Notes under the pieces: generated by a model
Databases searched by the model: none
What the model was told of the DNA's origin: nothing
What the model saw: the letters and a program-made list of their open reading frames with translations, nothing else
Part shown: piece after piece, positions 1-3,073 of the stretch
Position numbering within the stretch: position 1 is the first letter of the stretch
Layout of the letters: each line of letters starts with the position of its first letter
Program-made: the position numbers and the translations under genes
NCBI GenBank assembly: GCA_022866585.1
Contig: JALHUP010000346.1
Location: forward strand, 1 to 5,234
DNA from: Candidatus Zixiibacteriota bacterium
GTDB taxonomy: Bacteria; Zixibacteria; MSB-5A5; SM1-73
Direction: 5' to 3'
Length of the DNA stretch: 5,234 bases

Positions 1-48
1 ATTAAATGTCAAATCATTTTTTTGCCGGTTTTAAGAAAAAGTTAAACA

Positions 49-63
49 GTTCGACAAGCTCAC
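49..63 (+). repeat. Dispersed repeat core, copy 1
   Basis: The 15-mer GTTCGACAAGCTCAC occurs here and again, exactly, at 394-408 inside the rex reading frame. From general experience, this string, often translated as VRQAHH or FDKLT, is a frequent intergenic repeat in environmental bacterial genomes. The text after it (about 71-126) contains further degenerate pieces such as GTTCACGGTGAAT, which resemble the opposite arm of the same repeat family, but the pairing with the first arm is weak. Confidence 0.6.
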
Positions 64-150
64 AGTCCCTCGTTCGTCATGGACGCCTCGTCCGTTCACG
101 GTGAATCTGTTCAGGATGAATCCGTGACGCTTTGTGGCAACGGCATCGAA

Positions 151-184
151 GATCCGTCTGCAAGGTATCCCTTGACGGTGTATC
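151..184. repeat. Possible imperfect hairpin
   Basis: CAAGG (161-165) and CCTTG (170-174) form a perfect 5-bp stem around a TATC loop. CCGT (154-157) and ACGG (175-178) extend it across a CTG bulge, and GAT (151-153) with ATC (182-184) could extend it further. No T-tract follows, so it is not an intrinsic terminator. It may be the structured centre of a repeat element. Confidence 0.35.
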
Positions 185-195
185 CGTTAAACCTT

Positions 196-226
196 TCTGC
201 CTACTGTTTACTGAAATCTGCCTACT
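196..226. repeat. Short direct repeat TCTGCCTACT, period 21
   Basis: TCTGCCTACT occurs at 196-205 and again at 217-226. The intervening text (GTTTACTGAAA) resembles the same CTG-CCTACTG theme. Translated, the unit reads like the spurious SAYCLL string common in predicted proteins from environmental genomes. It is probably low-complexity intergenic repeat material rather than a regulatory site. Confidence 0.5.
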
Positions 227-241
227 CTCTCATTTTTTTTC

Positions 242-270
242 TTGACAATTCGGCTTGATCCTTTTATTAA
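242..270 (+). promoter_or_regulatory. Sigma70-type promoter of rex
   Basis: A perfect -35 hexamer TTGACA (242-247) is followed after 17 bp by a -10-like TATTAA (265-270). The expected transcription start is near 277, inside the Rex operator at 273-290 and about 105 bases before the rex start codon. Repressor bound at the operator would block initiation. The match is by eye only. Confidence 0.65.
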
Positions 271-272
271 TA

Positions 273-290
273 TTGTGAAATTGTTCACAA
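273..290 (+). promoter_or_regulatory. Rex operator (ROP box), perfect palindrome
   Basis: TTGTGAAATTGTTCACAA is made of two perfect 7-bp half-sites, TTGTGAA and TTCACAA, separated by 4 bp. This is the arrangement known for Rex binding sites in Thermus and many Gram-positive bacteria. It lies just downstream of the -10 box, over the predicted transcription start, and 91 bp upstream of the rex start. Autoregulation is therefore the simplest reading: NADH release of Rex would derepress rex. The core also fits a CRP-class site (TGTGA-N6-TCACA), so a CRP/FNR-family regulator cannot be excluded from sequence alone. Confidence 0.82.
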
Positions 291-347
291 GTTTGAAAGT
301 TAGAAAGTTTGAAGATTAGAAAGTTAGAAAACAACTTTCAAACTTGT
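287..347 (+). repeat. Tandem repeats and 15-bp inverted repeat in rex leader
   Basis: Bases 287-301 and 333-347 are perfect 15-bp reverse complements (ACAAGTTTGAAAGTT against AACTTTCAAACTTGT), with 31 bases between them. The region also carries a 16-bp tandem repeat, AGTTTGAAAGTTAGAA (290-305) and AGTTTGAAGATTAGAA (306-321), followed by a half copy AGTTAGAA (322-329). A second arm, GTTTGAAG (307-314), can pair with CTTCAAAC (352-359) as an alternative. No T-run follows the stem. The left arm starts within the right half of the Rex operator. It would be transcribed as part of the rex 5' leader. Confidence 0.75.
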
Positions 348-381
348 CAACCTTCAAACCTAAAGTAGAAGTCAAATCAAG

Positions 382-1077
382 ATGCGATCTATGGTTCGAC
401 AAGCTCACCATAAAAAAGAATCCCACGCGCGGTTGACTGGCGGCAGAGTATCTGAATCTACGGTCCGAAGACTTTCACTATACTATCGCGGTCTATCAAC
501 TTTCGAGAGGGAGGGATATAAGACCATCTCTTCGAAAGACCTGGCGAAAGAAGGGAGACTAACCCCGGCTCAGGTAAGAAAGGATTTGTCCTTTTTCGGA
601 AGCTTTGGGACTCGCGGTTTAGGTTATCCGGTTAAGGAATTGAAGGAAAAGATTGCCCGAATCTTGGGACTGAACCGAACCTGGAATGTGGCATTGGTGG
701 GAGTGGGAAATGTAGGATCCGCTTTGGTTTCATACAAAGAATTCCCAAAACAGGGCTTCAACATAAAGTTGCTCTTCGATAATGATCAGAGGAAGATCAA
801 CAAAAATCACAAAGGGATCCAGGTCTTTGATGTGAAGGACTTGGCTTCCAAACTCAAAGAACACAAAATAGACTTAGTGATCCTGGCGGTGCCGGCTTCG
901 GCAGCCCAGGCGGTCACCGACGATGTGGTTTCAGCCGGGGTAAAAAGCATCTTAAATTTTGCCCCCACCCATATAAAAGTTCCGGATGATGTAACTTTGC
1001 GCTCGGTGAATATGGCCATGGAATTGGAGCATCTCTCCTTCTCATTGGTAAATAAAGGGTATCCACTCAAATTCTGA
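382..1077 (+). CDS. rex: Redox-sensing transcriptional repressor Rex
   Basis: Rex is a cytoplasmic homodimeric repressor that senses the NADH/NAD+ ratio. NADH binding releases it from operators of fermentation, respiration and redox genes. The protein has an N-terminal winged helix (about residues 22-85; signature TPAQVRKDLSFFGSFG at 61-76, then TRGLGY), a Rossmann NAD(H)-binding fold with GVGNVG at 107-112, an acidic stretch FDND at 132-135 at the end of the second strand, and NFAP at 192-195. The family ends with a domain-swapped helix, as the tail here suggests. At 231 aa it is slightly longer than the usual 210-215. The excess is the first roughly 20 residues, which are partly encoded by a dispersed repeat. 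The start is uncertain: ATG 382, ATG 391 and TTG 433 are all in frame and none has a strong Shine-Dalgarno. A perfect Rex operator lies upstream. The next gene has its own promoter, so rex appears monocistronic, though no clear terminator follows it. Confidence 0.95.
   Translation: MRSMVRQAHHKKESHARLTGGRVSESTVRRLSLYYRGLSTFEREGYKTISSKDLAKEGRLTPAQVRKDLSFFGSFGTRGLGYPVKELKEKIARILGLNRTWNVALVGVGNVGSALVSYKEFPKQGFNIKLLFDNDQRKINKNHKGIQVFDVKDLASKLKEHKIDLVILAVPASAAQAVTDDVVSAGVKSILNFAPTHIKVPDDVTLRSVNMAMELEHLSFSLVNKGYPLKF
394..408 (+). repeat. Dispersed repeat core, copy 2, inside rex 5' end
   Basis: This is an exact second copy of the 15-mer at 49-63, here lying in the rex frame and encoding VRQAH. The conserved Rex sequence only begins near residue 23 (about base 448), so the repeat occupies the non-conserved N-terminal tail and does not interrupt the winged helix. 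Confidence 0.65.
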
Positions 1078-1114
1078 TAAGCTAAATATTTTCAAAGTTT
1101 CTTCGATTTTTTCC

Positions 1115-1144
1115 TTGACAAATCTATAATTCGGGTTATATACT
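1115..1144 (+). promoter_or_regulatory. Sigma70-type promoter of the exported-protein gene
   Basis: A perfect TTGACA (1115-1120) is followed after 18 bp by TATACT (1139-1144), a 5-of-6 match to the -10 consensus; TATATA at 1137-1142 is an alternative with a 16-bp spacer. It sits in the 100-bp gap after rex and gives the downstream gene its own transcript with a leader of roughly 25-30 bases. No Rex-type palindrome overlaps it. Confidence 0.6.
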
Positions 1145-1177
1145 ATAAAATAAACTTTGGAGGGGTAAAGAAAAAAG

Positions 1178-1633
1178 ATGATTGCACGAATTCTGTGCCT
1201 TGAGGGGGAAAGAAGAATTCTTGATCCAAAGAACAAGTTAATCTTAGCTTGTTTTATCTGCATTTTGGCTTTCTATGCTTTTTCTGAGGCGCAAGAATCG
1301 GCTTGGTATTGCCGACCATACGGAACAGTGAAGTATCGGGGTGATTTAGCTCCGGACGGGCTTAAGGTGGTGGCTTTCATCCAAGAGGTGGGATTTGACT
1401 CCTGCCTGACCAAAGGTGGTGAGTATAGTTTACTTATTCCCAAAGATGATCCAGCCACCTTCAAAATAAAAGAAGGTTGGGCAGAGGAGGATATCATCAC
1501 TATCAAGGTGAACGGTTCCTTGGCTAACCCAAGATTTAAGGCTTTCCCAGGTGCGCAGAAGATACCCCTGTATGTTTCCACGTTAGATGTTCCACCGACC
1601 ACCTGGGGCAAGATCAAAGCCCTTTTCAGATAG
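1178..1633 (+). CDS. Small exported protein with one beta-sandwich-like domain
   Basis: I do not recognise a named family. The 151-aa product has a charged 20-residue N-terminus, a hydrophobic stretch at about residues 21-36 (LILACFICILAFYAFS) and then SEAQE, so it looks like a signal peptide or membrane anchor. The remaining roughly 110 residues follow the pattern G-x-V-x-x-x-G-x-x-A-P-D-G at the start, then a Gly-Gly-x-Tyr-Ser-Leu-x-Ile-Pro-x-Asp-Asp core, then EGW and an ITIKVNG strand. This is the style of carboxypeptidase-regulatory or Ig-like beta-sandwich domains found in surface proteins. Cys48 and Cys75 could form a disulfide. It has a strong GGAGGGG ribosome binding site at 1159-1165, though the 12-base spacing is long. 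The long n-region is unusual, but no downstream ATG offers a better start. Function unknown; an adhesive or cell-envelope role is only an inference. Confidence 0.75.
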   Translation: MIARILCLEGERRILDPKNKLILACFICILAFYAFSEAQESAWYCRPYGTVKYRGDLAPDGLKVVAFIQEVGFDSCLTKGGEYSLLIPKDDPATFKIKEGWAEEDIITIKVNGSLANPRFKAFPGAQKIPLYVSTLDVPPTTWGKIKALFR

Positions 1634-1808
1634 AAAAAAATTAGCCAAGAAAAATATCTTTAGGCATGGTTAAATTGTTTTTTTGTGAAACCAAAGCATA
1701 AATTGGAGCGTAAAATCAAACAGATTGAACCCAAAAAGAGGCTTGCTTTTCCGGGAATGTTGAAGAAGTGACGGTTCGATTATACTCACCACAATTTAAG
1801 GAGAGATT
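1634..1808 (+). promoter_or_regulatory. Intergenic region, possible promoter of the STAS gene
   Basis: This 175-bp AT-rich gap has no clear terminator for the upstream gene. TATACT at 1781-1786 could serve as a -10 box, with a weak TTGAAG (1760-1765, 15-bp spacer) as a -35. The expected start would be close to 1793, only about 15 bases before the start codon. TAAGGAG at 1797-1803 is a good ribosome binding site five bases before ATG 1809. Promoter confidence is low; an alternative sigma factor could read a different element here. Confidence 0.3.
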
Positions 1809-2147
1809 ATGAAACTATCCAGCACGGAAATGGGCGATGTGATGATTTTGGAACCCAAGGGGAAGATTATGGGGGGACCGGATGCCACCCTTTTGCATGA
1901 TCAGTTACACGATTTCATCGATCGTGGCAAAAAGAAGGTGGTTATCGACTTAGCTAAGGTGGATTGGATGAACAGCACCGGATTGGGAATTTTAATTTCA
2001 GGTTTGACCACCCTAAGAAACAACGGGGGTGAGCTGAAGTTAGCAAATGTGACTGAAAAGATTCAAAGCCTTTTAACCATAACCAAGCTTATCACCGTTT
2101 TCGAATGTTTCGATTCTCTGGATGAAGCTGTGGCAAGCTTCAAATAA
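1809..2147 (+). CDS. STAS-domain anti-anti-sigma factor (RsbV/SpoIIAA type)
   Basis: This cytoplasmic antagonist belongs to a partner-switching system. Unphosphorylated, it would bind the RsbW-type kinase and free that kinase's target; phosphorylated, it lets go. The 112-aa length is one STAS domain with nothing added. The first strands are followed by the GKIMGG turn (18-23), the strand KKVVIDLAKV (42-51) and the phosphorylation loop WMNSTGLGIL at 53-62. Ser56 aligns with the phosphoserine of Bacillus RsbV (Ser56) and SpoIIAA (Ser58). The usual Asp before that serine is Asn55 here, a variant I recall from other non-Firmicute STAS proteins. Start choice is firm because of TAAGGAG five bases upstream. 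The likely kinase and phosphatase partners follow downstream, but a terminator separates this gene from them. The specific sigma factor or other target is unknown. Confidence 0.9.
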   Translation: MKLSSTEMGDVMILEPKGKIMGGPDATLLHDQLHDFIDRGKKKVVIDLAKVDWMNSTGLGILISGLTTLRNNGGELKLANVTEKIQSLLTITKLITVFECFDSLDEAVASFK

Positions 2148-2155
2148 CGAAAGAC

Positions 2156-2183
2156 CCCAGACGGGAGTGTTTGCTCGTCTGGG
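2156..2183 (+). repeat. Stable hairpin after the STAS gene
   Basis: CCCAGACG (2156-2163) pairs perfectly with CGTCTGGG (2176-2183). A GU and a GC pair extend the stem to 10 bp around an 8-base loop. It begins eight bases after the stop codon. The following bases (ACAAAAG) are not a T-tract, so this is not a classic intrinsic terminator on the + strand. It could protect the 3' end of the STAS mRNA or act with the terminator about 50 bp downstream. Confidence 0.7.
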
Positions 2184-2233
2184 ACAAAAGATTGGGAATT
2201 TCGCTTTAGGTCTTCAAATAAATTCCGGCTGAG

Positions 2234-2263
2234 AAAGGTAGGTTGGCAAACCTACCTTTTTTT
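2234..2263 (+). terminator. Intrinsic terminator of the STAS gene
   Basis: AGGTAGGTT (2236-2244) and AACCTACCT (2249-2257) form a perfect 9-bp stem around the loop GGCA, extended to 11 bp by two A-T pairs. The stem runs directly into seven consecutive T residues (2257-2263). This is a strong Rho-independent terminator, about 90 bp after the STAS stop codon. It implies that the kinase gene downstream needs its own promoter or read-through. Confidence 0.88.
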
Positions 2264-2282
2264 GTTTAATTTGTGCTTTTGG

Positions 2283-2367
2283 GCATTATATTGAAGTAGA
2301 GCGTCGCATCCTTTTTCAATTGCGTTCAGGGTAAACGAAGTTGCGACCCTACATTAAGTGCATTATA
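2283..2367. repeat. Short inverted-repeat element with flanking direct repeats (MITE/REP-like)
   Basis: GTAGAGCGTCGCA (2296-2308) and TGCGACCCTAC (2342-2352) are imperfect inverted repeats, and the similarity extends outward through TTGAA (2291-2295) and ATTAA (2353-2357). The 8-mer GCATTATA flanks the unit on both sides (2283-2290 and 2360-2367), as a target-site duplication would. The whole is 85 bp with no coding capacity. The right arm contributes TTGCGA (2341-2346), which lies 17 bp from TATAGA (2364-2369), a weak promoter-like pair ahead of the kinase gene. The element class is inferred from structure only. Confidence 0.5.
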
Positions 2368-2389
2368 GATAAAAGAAGGCTACATACGG

Positions 2390-2896
2390 TTGAAGACCGC
2401 GGTGAAGATGAGACCGTCGTTTAAAGATTCATCCGGTAGGGCAAAATCTGTGAGAACTAAAAGAAAGAACACCTCCCGCGAGGTGGGATACTGCGGACAA
2501 ATCATAATCCCCAGTTCCTTGGACTATTTGCCTAAGGTGGATGAGTATGTGGAAAGAAAATTGAGAAAACTGGGGGTGGATAAAGATAAATTGGCAGATA
2601 TCGCCATCTCGGTCACCGAAGCGGCCACTAATGCAGTGATGCATGGTAACAAAAATGATTTAAAAAAGAAGGTGGCGATAAATCTAAAGGTTGATTCCTC
2701 TTGTGTGGAGATCACCGTAGAGGATGAAGGGAATGGGTTCGATCCAGAGGCGGTTCAAAATCCTACAGAAGAGAAAAATATCTTAAAACAGGTGGGCAGA
2801 GGTATTTTCATCCTGAAATCTTTGATGGATAAAGTTGATTTCATTATTCAGCCCCAAAAGGGAACCATTGTGAAGATGACAAAGTTCTTGAGTTAG
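2390..2896 (+). CDS. RsbW-like GHKL ATPase, anti-sigma/switch kinase
   Basis: This is a cytoplasmic serine kinase of the RsbW/SpoIIAB type. It would sequester a target (usually a sigma factor) and phosphorylate the STAS antagonist. The ATPase domain covers about residues 31-166. The N-box TEAATNAVMHGN at 76-87 includes Glu77 and the Mg-binding Asn81. The G1 box is DEGNGFDP at 112-119, and the glycine-rich GRGIFILKSLMD is at 137-148. Family members are about 140-160 aa; this one is 168 because of a basic N-terminal tail of about 30 residues. The start is ambiguous. TTG 2390 has AGAAGG at 2374-2379, ten bases away; GTG 2402 and ATG 2408 are in frame, and the tail is not conserved enough to decide. 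It lies 243 bp after the STAS gene, across a terminator and a repeat element. A histidine-kinase role is unlikely, since there is no dimerisation/phosphoacceptor domain. Confidence 0.9.
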   Translation: MKTAVKMRPSFKDSSGRAKSVRTKRKNTSREVGYCGQIIIPSSLDYLPKVDEYVERKLRKLGVDKDKLADIAISVTEAATNAVMHGNKNDLKKKVAINLKVDSSCVEITVEDEGNGFDPEAVQNPTEEKNILKQVGRGIFILKSLMDKVDFIIQPQKGTIVKMTKFLS

Positions 2897-3073
2897 TTTT
2901 AGAATTTTACCTTCAATTCGCGATACACTGATTCCATGAAGATAAACCTGGAGGACGTTAACGGTAACAATGCAGTCTATTATCAACAGCCAAACAGCAA
3001 TTAATTTCCCTTCGAACTTTCATCGTTTTGTGTGATATAATCAATAAACGTTTGATTTTCAGGAGCAGGTATT
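2897..3073 (+). promoter_or_regulatory. Intergenic gap with extended -10 promoter for the phosphatase gene
   Basis: TGATATAAT at 3033-3041 is a perfect TATAAT (3036-3041) with an upstream TG, that is, an extended -10 element. The -35 area (about 3011-3017, TTCGAAC) matches poorly, as is common for extended -10 promoters. Transcription would start near 3048, leaving a leader of roughly 25 bases. AGGAG at 3061-3065 is the ribosome binding site, eight bases from TTG 3074. No terminator for the kinase gene is visible, so co-transcription from upstream is also possible. The gap contains a 22-codon reading frame at 2936-3004, which I do not call a gene. Confidence 0.5.

Larger units (their letters stand above)
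1..241. other. Intergenic region with dispersed repeats, no credible gene
   Basis: I see no gene with a ribosome binding site or a recognisable product here. The stretch holds a copy of a dispersed repeat core (49-63), a CG-richer segment with degenerate repeat-like text (about 71-126), a possible imperfect hairpin (151-184) and a decanucleotide repeated with a 21-bp period (196-205 and 217-226). It ends in a T-run at 233-240, immediately before the rex promoter. No terminator of an upstream gene can be made out. The different composition of 65-180 compared with its AT-rich flanks suggests inserted repeat material. Confidence 0.6.

Noticed and set aside
7..12. TTGACA on the - strand near the left edge, as a leftward promoter
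   Set aside because: The window ends before any -10 element could be seen, so it cannot be supported.
79..258. 59-codon + strand frame (MDASSVHGES...) in the region upstream of rex
   Set aside because: It has no ribosome binding site, is made of dispersed repeat text (it includes the SAYCLLKSAYSL string) and runs through the rex -35 box.
290..329. CRISPR-like array from the repeated 16-mers
   Set aside because: The units are directly abutting with no spacers, only two and a half copies exist, and no cas gene is present.
807..1070. Antisense frame inside rex
   Set aside because: It lies wholly opposite the strongly conserved Rex Rossmann domain, with no ribosome binding site or recognisable product.
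1683..1700. Possible second Rex operator beginning TTGTGAA
   Set aside because: Only the left half-site is present; the required TTCACAA at the right distance is absent.
3028..3046. TTGTG near the phosphatase promoter as a Rex site
   Set aside because: No CACAA half-site at the correct spacing. The sequence is better explained as an extended -10 element.
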